Source of the DNA: Pseudomonas sp. URIL14HWK12:I12
GTDB taxonomy: Bacteria; Pseudomonadota; Gammaproteobacteria; Pseudomonadales; Pseudomonadaceae
DNA: 64,000 bases
Assembly (NCBI RefSeq): GCF_003097135.1
Contig: NZ_QEQL01000008.1
Span: forward strand, 124,001 to 188,000
Direction: 5' to 3'
Notes under the pieces: model-generated
Database searches by the model: none
Told to the model about the DNA's origin: nothing
What the model saw: the letters and a program-made list of their open reading frames with translations, nothing else
Shown here: positions 9,491 through 18,497 of the stretch, piece by piece
Layout: each line of letters opens with the position of its first letter
Position numbering within the stretch: position 1 is the first letter of the stretch
Made by a program: the position numbers and the translations under genes

Positions 9491-9525
9491 AAAAAAGGCG
9501 AGCAGCCTGTCGGCCGTCGCCTTTT
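9491..9525 (-). terminator. Rho-independent terminator of the dusB-fis operon
   Basis: On the minus strand AAAAGGCGA (9525-9517) pairs with TCGCCTTTT (9501-9493), followed by further T residues. It lies 17 bases after the fis stop and ends dusB-fis transcription before purH. Confidence 0.8.
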
Positions 9526-9541
9526 CGGAATCTTGCGGGTT

Positions 9542-9862
9542 TCAGAGCAGGTCGTACTGCTTGAGCTTCTTGCGCAGGGTGCCGCGGTTGAGCCCGAGCA
9601 TCTCGCTGGCCTTGGTCTGGTTGCCCTTCACGTAATGCATCACCGATTCGAGCAGGGGGGCCTCGACCTCGGAGAGCACCAGGTTGTAAACGTCCGTGAC
9701 CGTCGCCCCTTCAAGGTGCGCGAAGTAGTTGTGCAGCGCCTTCTCGACGCTTCCGCGCAGGGTCTGCCCTTCTTCACTGGGTGTGATCAGGTGCTGTTTG
9801 AGGTTGACGTTGTCGCTCACGGGCGTTGTTCCACTCACTAATGTCTCTGTCATCATCGTCAT
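9542..9862 (-). CDS. fis: DNA-binding nucleoid protein Fis
   Basis: Fis is a small nucleoid-associated protein that bends DNA and adjusts transcription of growth-related genes. The 106-residue protein ends in the family helix-turn-helix: [27 protein letters not shown]. The N-terminal part carries the dimer region ([22 protein letters not shown]). The ATG at 9862 overlaps the dusB stop (ATGA), matching the dusB-fis operon known from gamma-proteobacteria, in which fis translation is coupled to dusB. Confidence 0.96.
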   Translation of the reverse strand: MTMMTETLVSGTTPVSDNVNLKQHLITPSEEGQTLRGSVEKALHNYFAHLEGATVTDVYNLVLSEVEAPLLESVMHYVKGNQTKASEMLGLNRGTLRKKLKQYDLL

Positions 9863-10872
9863 GCGGCCACCCCCTTTGCGTCCTCTGTGGCGAGGCTCTT
9901 GTAGTGCTCGCGGATGAATTCGCGAACCTTGGCGCATTGCGCGTGCTTATCGTCCAGCTGATTGAAAAGGGCGCGAAATTCCCGTGCGCCCGGCAAGGTT
10001 GCCAGGTACCAGCCCACATGTTTACGGGCAATGCGCACGCCCATTACATCGCCATAGAAGGCATGCAGCGCGGCCAGGTGCTCCAGCAGAATCTGTTCTA
10101 CTTCTTCCAGCCCCGGCGCGGGCAATGTTTCACCCGTGCGCAGGTAATGCTCGATTTCCCGAAAGATCCACGGCCGCCCTTGGGCAGCCCGGCCGATCAG
10201 CAAACCGTCGGCACCGGTGGCATCAAGCACATACCGGGCCTTTTGTGGCGAGGTGATGTCGCCGTTGGCGAAGACCGGAACGGCCACCGCTTGCTTGATG
10301 GCAGCGATGGTGTCGTACTCGGCTTCGCCGGTGTACAGGTCAGCGCGGGTGCGGCCGTGAACGGCCAACGCGCTGATGCCGGACTGTTCGGCGATGCGCG
10401 CGATGGCTACGCCATTGCGGTTGTCGCGGTCCCAGCCGGTGCGAAACTTGAGTGTTACCGGTACATCCACGGCGCCGACCACGGCCTGGAGAATCTCCGC
10501 CACCAGCGCTTCGTCGCGCAGCAGGGCAGAGCCCGCCGCCTTGTTGCATACCTTCTTCGCCGGGCAGCCCATGTTGATGTCGATGATCTGTGCGCCCGCC
10601 TCGACATTGGCTTTGGCGGCGGCTGCCATCATCGCCGCATCACCACCGGCGATCTGCACCGAGCGCGGCTCGGGATCACCTTGATGAATACGGCGCAACC
10701 GGGATTTGCGGCTGTCCCACAGCGACAGATCGGCCGAGACCATCTCCGATACCACCAACCCCGCACCTAGCCGCCGGCAAAGCTGGCGAAAGGGCTGGTC
10801 GGTGACCCCTGCCATGGGGGCAAGGACCAGGCCGTTGCTGATTGTGTAGGGGCCGATGCGTACCGCCGACAT
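9859..10872 (-). CDS. dusB: tRNA-dihydrouridine synthase B
   Basis: DusB is an FMN enzyme that reduces specific uridines in tRNA to dihydrouridine. The 337-residue TIM-barrel protein has the signatures [13 protein letters not shown] near the start, [20 protein letters not shown] with the catalytic cysteine, VHGRTR and the phosphate-binding [17 protein letters not shown]. It is the first gene of dusB-fis. About 150 bases of AT-richer sequence upstream should hold the promoter. Confidence 0.95.
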   Translation of the reverse strand: MSAVRIGPYTISNGLVLAPMAGVTDQPFRQLCRRLGAGLVVSEMVSADLSLWDSRKSRLRRIHQGDPEPRSVQIAGGDAAMMAAAAKANVEAGAQIIDINMGCPAKKVCNKAAGSALLRDEALVAEILQAVVGAVDVPVTLKFRTGWDRDNRNGVAIARIAEQSGISALAVHGRTRADLYTGEAEYDTIAAIKQAVAVPVFANGDITSPQKARYVLDATGADGLLIGRAAQGRPWIFREIEHYLRTGETLPAPGLEEVEQILLEHLAALHAFYGDVMGVRIARKHVGWYLATLPGAREFRALFNQLDDKHAQCAKVREFIREHYKSLATEDAKGVAA

Positions 10873-11023
10873 GCTGATTACCCGTGGTAAGGCCGGATTC
10901 GTACGAAGCCATGAGTTCGAAAAAGGGAGGGCATGATACCCGCTCTCGATGACCGGATAAAGATTGATCTGGATAAAATCTGAACAACTTTTTGCCGGTG
11001 GCTGATCGCTACGAGCTGGCGAG

Positions 11024-12259
11024 TCACTCCGGAGATCGGAACGCCAGGCTGTAGTTCACGGCTTTTGGGCCCGGATCGAGAATGTCCAAGGCGATATGTA
11101 TCGGTGTCTGCGGTGGCATGTCAGCCTGGCCGGCCAGATCACCGGCCAGGTACTCGGCGGGCTTGAAGCGCCGGCTCGCGATGGATTGGCCATTGAGATC
11201 GGCAAAACGCAGCTCCAGCAGCGGGAACGGCTGGGAGAAGGGCGCGCGGTTGTAGATGATCGCGTCCACCACCAGAGCACCTGCGAAGTCCGGGTGGCTG
11301 CGCACCACCAAGTTGCTGCTCTTGATCTGGCTGACGTCCACGCGGGAGGGCAGGGTGCAGCCAACGACCTGGCAGAAGCCCTGTACCCAGGGGCGGTACT
11401 GGTCCTGCCGGGCCACTTCGTCGAAGTGGTAGAACAGATACTGGGCCACCAGCCCGACAGCGGCCAGCAGCGAAAGCAGGCTCCAACCCAGCCGCTTGCC
11501 CCAGGATGAGCGGCTGCGTTGCCATTGAAGTTGCAGAGGATCGTCTTGCAGGTCGAGCAGGTGATCATTGCGCAGCCCCGGCTCGGTGCGGGCGGGCCTG
11601 CCCGGTGCCGAGGCAGGCTCGTGGTCGTCATCCAGGCCATGGGCATTGCCCAGGCGTGGGTCTTGCGCGACTTCGCTGGCAGGCAGCTCAGGCTCCAGCG
11701 CTGCTTCCGGCTCGGCGCTCAGGTGGAGGTCGTCGAGCGGGCCGGCTGCCAATGAAGGCTCCTGCCGCTCCGGGTCGAGCTCCGGAGGCATCATCGCCTC
11801 GTCCGCTTCGTCGTCATGGTGGCGGCCGAAGGGCTCCTCGGGCCACGGCTCTTCACCGGCCTCGCGGCTGGCACTCAGGCCTGGGGCGATGGCCGGCCGC
11901 GAGGCGGGGCTGCGCCGCTCCAGCTGGGCCAGTTCGCTGTCGAGGTCGAGTTGGTCGAGGTGGGCTGCCTGCCACTCAAGTTGGTTCAGCGGTTGCGCGT
12001 GCGATGCTGGCCGCGGTTGAGCGGCAGGTGCAGGGGCGTGCCCGGCGTGCATGGACGAAGGCTCCGGCAGCGGGCTTGCCGCAGCCGCGGCCGCAGGTGG
12101 CTGCGCCTGCGCGCTCTGCTCCAGCAACTGCCGCGCGGCATTGAACACCTGCTTGCATGCGCCGCAGCGCACCGCACCGCGCGCCGCGCCCAGCTGGTTG
12201 TAGCTGACGCGAAAGCGGGTTTGGCAATGCGGGCACTGGGTGACGAAACTGTCGGTCAT
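11024..12259 (-). CDS. Zinc-ribbon and DUF3426 membrane protein
   Basis: This is a 411-residue protein of the MJ0042/DUF3426 type found beside prmA and dusB in Pseudomonas. The N-terminus is a zinc ribbon (CPHCQTRF at about residue 10 and CGACKQVF at about 32). A long low-complexity, acidic and proline/alanine-rich middle (about 50-240) follows. One membrane segment (LLSLLAAVGLVAQYLFYHF, about 255-275) then leads to a DUF3426 domain that would face the periplasm (VVGCTLPSRVDVSQIKSSNLVV). The function is not known. The ATG at 12259 is preferred because MTDSFVTQCPHC is the usual amino end; an ATG at 12280 would add seven residues. It lies 37 bases downstream of prmA's start region gap and is likely co-transcribed with prmA upstream. 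Confidence 0.85.
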   Translation of the reverse strand: MTDSFVTQCPHCQTRFRVSYNQLGAARGAVRCGACKQVFNAARQLLEQSAQAQPPAAAAAASPLPEPSSMHAGHAPAPAAQPRPASHAQPLNQLEWQAAHLDQLDLDSELAQLERRSPASRPAIAPGLSASREAGEEPWPEEPFGRHHDDEADEAMMPPELDPERQEPSLAAGPLDDLHLSAEPEAALEPELPASEVAQDPRLGNAHGLDDDHEPASAPGRPARTEPGLRNDHLLDLQDDPLQLQWQRSRSSWGKRLGWSLLSLLAAVGLVAQYLFYHFDEVARQDQYRPWVQGFCQVVGCTLPSRVDVSQIKSSNLVVRSHPDFAGALVVDAIIYNRAPFSQPFPLLELRFADLNGQSIASRRFKPAEYLAGDLAGQADMPPQTPIHIALDILDPGPKAVNYSLAFRSPE

Positions 12260-12296
12260 GCGGGCGTCCGGGTCGGGCAAGCGGGCATTCTAGGTT

Positions 12297-13178
12297 TTAT
12301 TGGCGGCGCCGGCCACTGATGCGTACCCAGCCATCGCGCTCGGCGATTGGGTCGAGCTCGAACGCCTCGGCATAGGCGTCTGCCACTTCCTGGCCTTGCT
12401 CGGCAAGGATGCCAGACAGCGCCAGCAGCCCGCCGGGGCGCACGAGGGTCTGCAATTGCGGCGCCAGTGAAACCAAGGGGCCGGCAAGGATATTGGCCAC
12501 CAGCACATCCGCCTGCATGGGCGGCAGGTGCTCAGGCAGGTACACCGGGAACCGTTCGGCGGCGATGCCGTTGCGCCCTGCGTTGTCGCGCGAGGCTTCC
12601 AACGCCTGCACGTCGATGTCGGTACCCACCGCCTCGCGTGCACCCAGTAGCAGGGCAGCGATACCCAGGATCCCCGAGCCACAGCCGAAGTCCAGCACCT
12701 GGCAACCTTCCAGCGCCTGGCCGTCCAGCCACTCCAGGCACAAAGCGGTGGTGGGGTGTGTGCCGGTGCCGAACGCCAGGCCCGGGTCTAGCAGCAGGTT
12801 CACCGCCTCAGGCTCCGGCGCCGCATGCCAGCTCGGTACGATCCACAGGCGCCGGCCAAAACGCATGGGCTGGAAGTTGTCCATCCAGCTGCGCTCCCAG
12901 TCCTGGTCTTCGATCACCTCGGCCTGGTGCTCGGGCAGGGGCTCGCCGGTCAGCAGCTTCAGATGAGCGAACACTGCCTCGGCCTGGGTATCGGCTTCGA
13001 ACAGCGCCAGCAGGTGAGTGTGCTTCCACAGCGGTGTGGTGTTGAGCTCGGGCTCGAAGATCGGCTGGTCTTCGGCGTCCATGAAGGTGACCGACACCGC
13101 GCCGATCTCCAGCAGGGCGTCTTCGTAGGTTTCAGCGTGTTCCGGGCCGATGGCCAGGCGAACTTGCAGCCAGGGCAT
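12297..13178 (-). CDS. prmA: Ribosomal protein L11 methyltransferase
   Basis: PrmA trimethylates ribosomal protein L11 using SAM. The 293-residue length is normal. The N-terminal substrate-binding domain contains [22 protein letters not shown]. The methyltransferase domain has the GxGTHPTT signature ([18 protein letters not shown]), [15 protein letters not shown] (SAM-binding) and [11 protein letters not shown] (NxLA-type motif). The ATG at 13178 gives [16 protein letters not shown], the standard start. In P. aeruginosa the neighbour on this side is accC, but here a toxin-like gene and the acetoin cluster intervene. Confidence 0.95.
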   Translation of the reverse strand: MPWLQVRLAIGPEHAETYEDALLEIGAVSVTFMDAEDQPIFEPELNTTPLWKHTHLLALFEADTQAEAVFAHLKLLTGEPLPEHQAEVIEDQDWERSWMDNFQPMRFGRRLWIVPSWHAAPEPEAVNLLLDPGLAFGTGTHPTTALCLEWLDGQALEGCQVLDFGCGSGILGIAALLLGAREAVGTDIDVQALEASRDNAGRNGIAAERFPVYLPEHLPPMQADVLVANILAGPLVSLAPQLQTLVRPGGLLALSGILAEQGQEVADAYAEAFELDPIAERDGWVRISGRRRQ

Positions 13179-13352
13179 GGCGGCTACCTCGGGATAGGGC
13201 AAAGGACGGGAGTTTACACCAAGCGCCTGGCGGCAAGGGGTACCTGTGAGTACAGGCAAGCGAAGCCCGGCAGCACGAGTGCGGTAGCCCTGCAACGCGC
13301 CGGCGCGATGCGGCTGCCTATCGTGACCAGCTCTTCACCCCAGGAGTTGACC

Positions 13353-16238
13353 ATGAACCTATCCACACTATCTAACCCAAGCCTTGCTCAGTCCCTTGGA
13401 GCAATAGCCCACTGGGCACGACCGTACGCTGACCTTCGCCAACACTGGCTGAGCTTCGAGGATTATTGCCTGGCGGTGGTTGGCCAGCACTTCTTCACGG
13501 GCACAAATGCTTTTGAACCAGAGCACCTGCTGCGCGCTCAGGCGCTCGCCGCCCAGGTAATGGCACTGCACCTGGGAGGGGGTGATGCGCCGGCCGCCGC
13601 CGGGCCAAGCGACCCTTGGGCGGGGCTTGAGACCGACGCGATCGCTGCGTTTTTCGAGTCGCTGGAGCCGCAGTTGCTGGCGCGTTATCTGGAGGCCGCT
13701 CGCCAGGTGATTGATGACAGCCTGCCAGACGACGCGGAGCTCAGCACCCTGCGCGAGCGGGTGCAAGCGCAGGCCCAGCGCTGGCAGCAGGAGATGCTTG
13801 ACCTGGGCCCAGCCAGCAGCCTGGAGCAACTGCGCCAGAGGTGCGCCAAGATCGACCAGAGGCTGCTCGCTGCGCTGGCCCCGGAGCAATTGGCCGGCGA
13901 GGCTGAGCGCGAACCGCTGATGGTGGCCCTGGATAACGCCGTGCCGGGATGGCTGAAAACGCTTTCGGCCGTGCAGCAACAGGCGCTCCAGCAGGCGCGC
14001 GAGGCGTTGCTGGCCGCTGAGCGCCGATTGCAGGCCGGCCTGGAGCACTGCGCGTCACTGGAAGGCTACGCGCGCCATTGGGGGCAAACGCAACTTCGCG
14101 AGCGCCAAGGGGTATGGCTGGGCACCGACCATCTGATGGTGCTGACCCGTTACGACGACGGCACGCTTGCGGGCGAGATCCGGGAGACGCTGACCAGCCT
14201 GCTGGCGCGCTGCCCTATCGCCCCGAGTGAGCACTGTAAACGGGTGCTATTGCCCAACCCCTGGTTGCCCGAGATCACCCTTGAGGTGTCCTCCTTGCTG
14301 GCAGGCTTCGATCCAAGAGAGGGATTCGCCCGGTCACTGGCGGCTCGTATGGCCGATGCGTCGTTGCTCGAAGACCTGCAGCGCGTTTCTGCCGCCAGGG
14401 CAGGGTTGTCCGCATTACTGGCGATGCACCAGGGGCACTTGTCCGAGCCTGTGTACAGCCGGGTCCAGCGCTTGATGGCAGGTGCTGGCCTGGCGGGTGA
14501 GCGAGTGGCCACGCTCAAGGTGGAAACAGGCGGCGCGCTGGCCGACCTCATGGTGTTCTACCGTCCAGGCTCTGAGGACGCATTGCCTCTGGCGCTCTAC
14601 GCACCGGGGAATCCCAAGGGGCAGGAGTGGGTGGAGCTCAACAGCGAAAGGGCTGTGGCGGCCGAGCTCGGTGGTTGGCTGGAGACGGGCCGAGGCAGGC
14701 TGTTCATGCTCTCCAAGCTGTTGCCACAGGTCCGTGCGCGAGCCAGCGAATTGCTCAGCGAAGTGGCGCAATTGCCGCACCTCTGGTCGCTGTCGCAACG
14801 AGTGCTGCACGATGCCGACGACTTCGCCGCCGGCTTGCGGCGCCTGGCCGAGCACCAGTTGCAACTGAACCTGCAGATGCTGCAAATCAGCCAATTGCCG
14901 AGCTGGTACCTGCAGATGCCGGCTCAGGTACGTGCCGAGGTCGGGCAGTTGGCAGAGCTGCTCGCGCTGCCGGGCGCCAATCCCGATCTGCTGGTGCAGG
15001 GTATCGAGCCCTTCGACGATTTCGCCAAGCGCACCGTCAGCGAGGCGATTGCGCCGTACCTGGCCAGCCATGGCATCACCTACCCAGTCGACCCCGAGAC
15101 GATCGAGTTTCGCTTCGAGTCCGGCAACGCCTTCGACCATCGAATGCGCAGTGAAAGCCTGATGACGCTGGCGATCATGGGCCTGGACGACAACGCGGGC
15201 CTGGAGCGCCCGCAGGTGCCGGTGTTCTCCACAGTGGGTGATGACCTGAGCGCACTCAGGGCCGCTGACCTGATCCGCTACGTGCGCAGCAGCTACCTGG
15301 CTGAGCCGTATGAGGCTCAGATTCGGCGCGCCTGGCTGGACAGCCGCAGCGACCTGTACCTCAGGCGCCGCCGCCTGTTCACGGCGCAGGCATCGATGGC
15401 GCTGCAGTTGCAGGCGCGGATACTGTTTGGCCAAGGTGTGCTGCAAGCCCATGAGGAGGCAGATCTGCTGAGGTTGGCGCAGCGCCTGCGGTCGCCGAGG
15501 TTGGCCGGCGTAGCGCGTTTGCGTGTCGGGCCTGTGGTGTTTCAGGGCGTGTGGGTGCTGCGTATCAGCGGGCGCAACTGGGTGTACGCGCCGGGCAGCC
15601 CGGATGGCCTCGACCTGAGGCGCTTCGAAGCGTTGCCAGGGGCATTGCATGCCGAAGTGCTGGCGTTTTTCACCGCTTTTGCACCGATTGGCCAGGCTGA
15701 AGACGCCCGGCGAATGCTAGCCAATATCGCCAAGGGGGAACGTGAGTTGGACGAACCCTCTGACTGGCTGGACGATTTCGCCGACGAATTCGACGCTTAT
15801 ATCGAAGCGCACCTGGCCAACGTGACCCAGGCCAACCGCAGCGCCCACAAGGTCCGTAAAGCTATGGTCGGCCGTATGTTCACGTACTGCGCAATTGCTG
15901 GCGCCGTAGCACTGCCGGCGCTGGCACCGGTGGTCGGCGGCTGGTATGCCCAGCGGGCCTTGAGCAGCGCCTATGATGCCTGGCAGGTCGATGACGACCT
16001 GACCGCCGGCGTACAGCTGGCATTGGGGCTCTCGGGCGTCTTCAGCATAGGGTTCGGCCTTGCCTTGCATGCATCGCCCGCGCTCAATGCATTGATGCCC
16101 AAGCTTGTGCAGGTGGGCCATACGCCCCCGGTGTTCATGCCTACGTTCACCGCCGGCTCGCGCAGTGCCATGGAGGCTGCAAGCGGGCTTCCGGGTAAGG
16201 TCGCGGCGAGATTCGTCTGCAGCAGGTTTGCCAGTTGA
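13353..16238 (+). CDS. Dermonecrotic-toxin-like (DUF6543/ToxA_N-like) protein, short form
   Basis: This 961-residue protein starts MNLSTLSNPSLAQSLG after CAGGAGTTGACC. It resembles the large dermonecrotic-toxin-like proteins common in plant- and insect-associated Pseudomonas. The clues are a helical N-terminus, the recurring module with VYAPGSPDG and a following RRF (about residue 743), an earlier related module LYAPGNPKG (about 414), and IRRAWLDSRSDLYLRRRRLF. Near the C-terminus are hydrophobic segments (YCAIAGAVALPALAPVVGGWY and LALGLSGVFSIGFGLALHA) that could insert in membranes. Members of this family are often much longer (1,300-2,000 residues), so a C-terminal enzymatic part seems absent. 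There is no Sec signal. Target and activity are unknown. A strong terminator follows. Confidence 0.65.
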   Translation: MNLSTLSNPSLAQSLGAIAHWARPYADLRQHWLSFEDYCLAVVGQHFFTGTNAFEPEHLLRAQALAAQVMALHLGGGDAPAAAGPSDPWAGLETDAIAAFFESLEPQLLARYLEAARQVIDDSLPDDAELSTLRERVQAQAQRWQQEMLDLGPASSLEQLRQRCAKIDQRLLAALAPEQLAGEAEREPLMVALDNAVPGWLKTLSAVQQQALQQAREALLAAERRLQAGLEHCASLEGYARHWGQTQLRERQGVWLGTDHLMVLTRYDDGTLAGEIRETLTSLLARCPIAPSEHCKRVLLPNPWLPEITLEVSSLLAGFDPREGFARSLAARMADASLLEDLQRVSAARAGLSALLAMHQGHLSEPVYSRVQRLMAGAGLAGERVATLKVETGGALADLMVFYRPGSEDALPLALYAPGNPKGQEWVELNSERAVAAELGGWLETGRGRLFMLSKLLPQVRARASELLSEVAQLPHLWSLSQRVLHDADDFAAGLRRLAEHQLQLNLQMLQISQLPSWYLQMPAQVRAEVGQLAELLALPGANPDLLVQGIEPFDDFAKRTVSEAIAPYLASHGITYPVDPETIEFRFESGNAFDHRMRSESLMTLAIMGLDDNAGLERPQVPVFSTVGDDLSALRAADLIRYVRSSYLAEPYEAQIRRAWLDSRSDLYLRRRRLFTAQASMALQLQARILFGQGVLQAHEEADLLRLAQRLRSPRLAGVARLRVGPVVFQGVWVLRISGRNWVYAPGSPDGLDLRRFEALPGALHAEVLAFFTAFAPIGQAEDARRMLANIAKGERELDEPSDWLDDFADEFDAYIEAHLANVTQANRSAHKVRKAMVGRMFTYCAIAGAVALPALAPVVGGWYAQRALSSAYDAWQVDDDLTAGVQLALGLSGVFSIGFGLALHASPALNALMPKLVQVGHTPPVFMPTFTAGSRSAMEAASGLPGKVAARFVCSRFAS

Positions 16239-16245
16239 ACGCACC

Positions 16246-16275
16246 GGGCTGCCCGAGCCTCGGGCAGCCCTTTTT
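16246..16275. terminator. Rho-independent terminator after the toxin-like gene
   Basis: GGGCTGCCCG (16246-16255) pairs with CGGGCAGCCC (16261-16270) across a 5-base loop, followed by TTTTT. It ends the plus-strand toxin-like gene. It also lies directly downstream of the minus-strand bdhA stop (16280), so it may serve both convergent transcripts. Confidence 0.85.
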
Positions 16276-16279
16276 ATCG

Positions 16280-17368
16280 TCAGGCCGCAGGCGAAACAAT
16301 AATCTTCACATTCTGCTCCTTGTTGTTCACCAATTCCTCAAACCCCTTGCCGACAATCTCCTCCAGGCCAATCCTCCCTGTCACCAGCGCACTTACATCG
16401 ATTCGCCCCTCTGCGATCCCGGCGATTACATCGGCGAACTCGCCGTTGTAGGCCAACGACCCGATCACCTGCTTCTCGGTGGCCACCACCTCGAAGAAAT
16501 TGAATTCACTGGCTTCCTCGAAAATCCCCACCAGCACACAGGTGCCAGCTTTGCGCACGGCGTCGATGGCCAGTTTTGCGGTGCGCTTGTTGCCGATGCA
16601 TTCGAAGCTGACATCGGCGCCAAGACCTGCGCTCAGGCGTTTGATTTCCTCCAGCACATCGCATTCATTTGGGTCGAGGACGTGATCGGCCTGCACCTGC
16701 CGCGCCTTGGCCTTGCGCTGCGAGGACATCTCCAGCGCGATGACCTGTTTCGCCCCGGCGGCCTTGGCGCAGAGGATGGTGCACAGGCCGATGGTGCCGG
16801 CGCCGACCACCACCACATTGCGGCCAGTCAGGTCGCCGGCCTTCTTGACCGCGTGCATGCCCACCGCCAACGGCTCGATCAACGCGCCGGCCTCTGCGGG
16901 AAAGCCCGGCGGCAGGGCATAGAGCAGGTTGGCCGGCACGTTTACCCATTCGGCAAAAGCGCCATTGTTCATCAGGCCGGTGAAAGCCAGGTTTTCGCAG
17001 AGGTTGTACTGCCCACTCTTGCAGAAGAAACACTGGCCGCAGTGCTGGCAGGCGTCGGCGGCAACCACGTCGCCGACGGCATAGCCCTGGACACCTTCCC
17101 CGAGCTTGTGAATCTCGCCGCAGAACTCGTGGCCCAGAATGCATTGGCCCTGGATGCCGGTCAGCGGGTGAGGTTTGTCGACGGGTATGAATACGGGGCC
17201 TGCGACGTATTCGTGTAAATCCGAGCCGCAGATGCCACACCAGTGCACACGGATCTGCACCCAGCCCGGCGGCGGGTCACCGGGCACCGGCACGTCTTCG
17301 ACGCGAATATCCTGGCGGCCGTGCCAGACGGCTGCGCGCATGTGGGTGGGGGTGATGGCTGTTGTCAT
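16280..17368 (-). CDS. bdhA: 2,3-butanediol dehydrogenase (zinc-dependent)
   Basis: This 362-residue medium-chain zinc dehydrogenase interconverts 2,3-butanediol and acetoin with NAD. Zinc ligands are visible: CGICGSDLHEY (catalytic cysteine), GHEFCGEI (histidine and glutamate) and the structural-zinc set CQHCGQCFFCKSGQYNLC. The Rossmann motif is VVVGAGTIGLCTILCAKAAGA. It is the last gene of the acoABC-bdhA operon, 22 bases after acoC, so it feeds acetoin to the acetoin dehydrogenase. An in-frame ATG at residue 10 (MRAAVWHG) is an alternative start. KT2440 names it adh. Confidence 0.92.
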   Translation of the reverse strand: MTTAITPTHMRAAVWHGRQDIRVEDVPVPGDPPPGWVQIRVHWCGICGSDLHEYVAGPVFIPVDKPHPLTGIQGQCILGHEFCGEIHKLGEGVQGYAVGDVVAADACQHCGQCFFCKSGQYNLCENLAFTGLMNNGAFAEWVNVPANLLYALPPGFPAEAGALIEPLAVGMHAVKKAGDLTGRNVVVVGAGTIGLCTILCAKAAGAKQVIALEMSSQRKAKARQVQADHVLDPNECDVLEEIKRLSAGLGADVSFECIGNKRTAKLAIDAVRKAGTCVLVGIFEEASEFNFFEVVATEKQVIGSLAYNGEFADVIAGIAEGRIDVSALVTGRIGLEEIVGKGFEELVNNKEQNVKIIVSPAA

Positions 17369-17390
17369 TGTCTTGCCCCTCGTGTGGTTG

Positions 17391-18497
17391 TCAGGCGTTG
17401 TCGATGAACCGCTGGATCAGGCCGTTGACCTGTTCGGCAGCTTCCATCTGCACCATGTGGCCCTGGCCGGCGAGCACCTCGACCTGGGCACCAGGCAACT
17501 GCGCATGGCTGGCCGGGATGATCTGGTCGCCGCTGCCCCAGATCACCAGCGTGGGGATACCCTCGGCGGCCTGGCGCAGGTCGTGGCGTTGCTGGCTGCC
17601 ATCGGCCAGCGCCTGGCGCAGGCTAGCCAAGGCTTGGCCGACGCCCTCCAGGCGCTTGTACTTGAGCATGTCTTCGAGCATTTGCCGGGTTACCAGGCTC
17701 GGGTCGGAGAACAGCTGCGTGAGTTGAGGCTTGAGGCCGTTGCGGTTGCTGGCCTCGGTAAAACCTTGCAGGTAGTCGCCGTTGATTTCCCGGCCCAGCC
17801 CGGCGCTGGCGACCAGGCTGAGCGAGGCCACCTTCTGTGGTGCCATCCTTGCCAGGTTCAGGCTCACCGCGCCGCCCATGGAATGGCCGACCAGGTGCGC
17901 TTTGTCGATGCCAAGGTGATCGAGCAAAGCGAGCACCGCCTGGCTGAGCTCGTCGAGCGTACCGGCCTGCAGCGCCTTGCCCGATTCGCCGTGGCCCGGC
18001 AGGTCGAGTGCGATCACCCGGCGGTTCTCTGAAAGCGGCGGGTGATTGAAGAGCCAGTTGTTCAGGTCGCCACCGAACCCGTGGATCAGTACCAACGGCG
18101 TGCCGCCTTCGCCCAGCTCCAGATAACGCACTACCTGCCCGTTCAACTCGACCTTCTGTGGTACTGGCCCGCTGTCGGCTTCGCTGGCATCGGCTGGTTT
18201 GAAATCGGCCAGAAACTGCGAAATCAGCGCGTCCACCTCCGCGTCGCTGGCGTCTCCCTCGGCCACTACGCCCAGCAGTGCGCCGACCGGCAAGGTTTCG
18301 TCCGGCTGCGCCACGCGCCGGCGTAGTACGCCGGCGAACGGAGCCTCGACACTGCTGGAGATCTTGTCGGTTTCAACGTCCAGCACTTCATCGCCCTTGG
18401 CGATAGCGTCGCCTTCCTCCTTGAGCCAGGCGTCCACCCGGCCTTCGGTCATCGACAGGCCCCACTTTGGCATGGTCAGCGTATGCAGTTGGCTCAT
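17391..18497 (-). CDS. acoC: Acetoin dehydrogenase E2 (dihydrolipoyl acetyltransferase, alpha/beta-hydrolase type)
   Basis: AcoC carries acetyl groups from the E1 subunits to CoA. The 368-residue protein begins with a lipoyl domain (DVETDKISSSV, lipoyl lysine K45), then a ~30-residue linker, then an alpha/beta-hydrolase domain with HGFGGDLNNW, the nucleophile elbow GHSMGG (S206) and a late GQGHMVQME histidine. This replaces the chloramphenicol-acetyltransferase-like core of other E2 proteins, and no peripheral-subunit-binding domain is evident. That layout is known for Pseudomonas and Cupriavidus AcoC. The start overlaps the acoB stop (ATGA). Confidence 0.93.
   Translation of the reverse strand: MSQLHTLTMPKWGLSMTEGRVDAWLKEEGDAIAKGDEVLDVETDKISSSVEAPFAGVLRRRVAQPDETLPVGALLGVVAEGDASDAEVDALISQFLADFKPADASEADSGPVPQKVELNGQVVRYLELGEGGTPLVLIHGFGGDLNNWLFNHPPLSENRRVIALDLPGHGESGKALQAGTLDELSQAVLALLDHLGIDKAHLVGHSMGGAVSLNLARMAPQKVASLSLVASAGLGREINGDYLQGFTEASNRNGLKPQLTQLFSDPSLVTRQMLEDMLKYKRLEGVGQALASLRQALADGSQQRHDLRQAAEGIPTLVIWGSGDQIIPASHAQLPGAQVEVLAGQGHMVQMEAAEQVNGLIQRFIDNA

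Noticed and set aside
12825-13352. Upstream extension of the toxin-like gene
   Set aside because: It overlaps prmA antisense and reads as non-protein-like sequence; ATG at 13353 has a ribosome site.
14415-15650. Long minus-strand open frame inside the toxin-like gene
   Set aside because: Antisense shadow, Gln/Arg/His-rich, no motif and no ribosome site.
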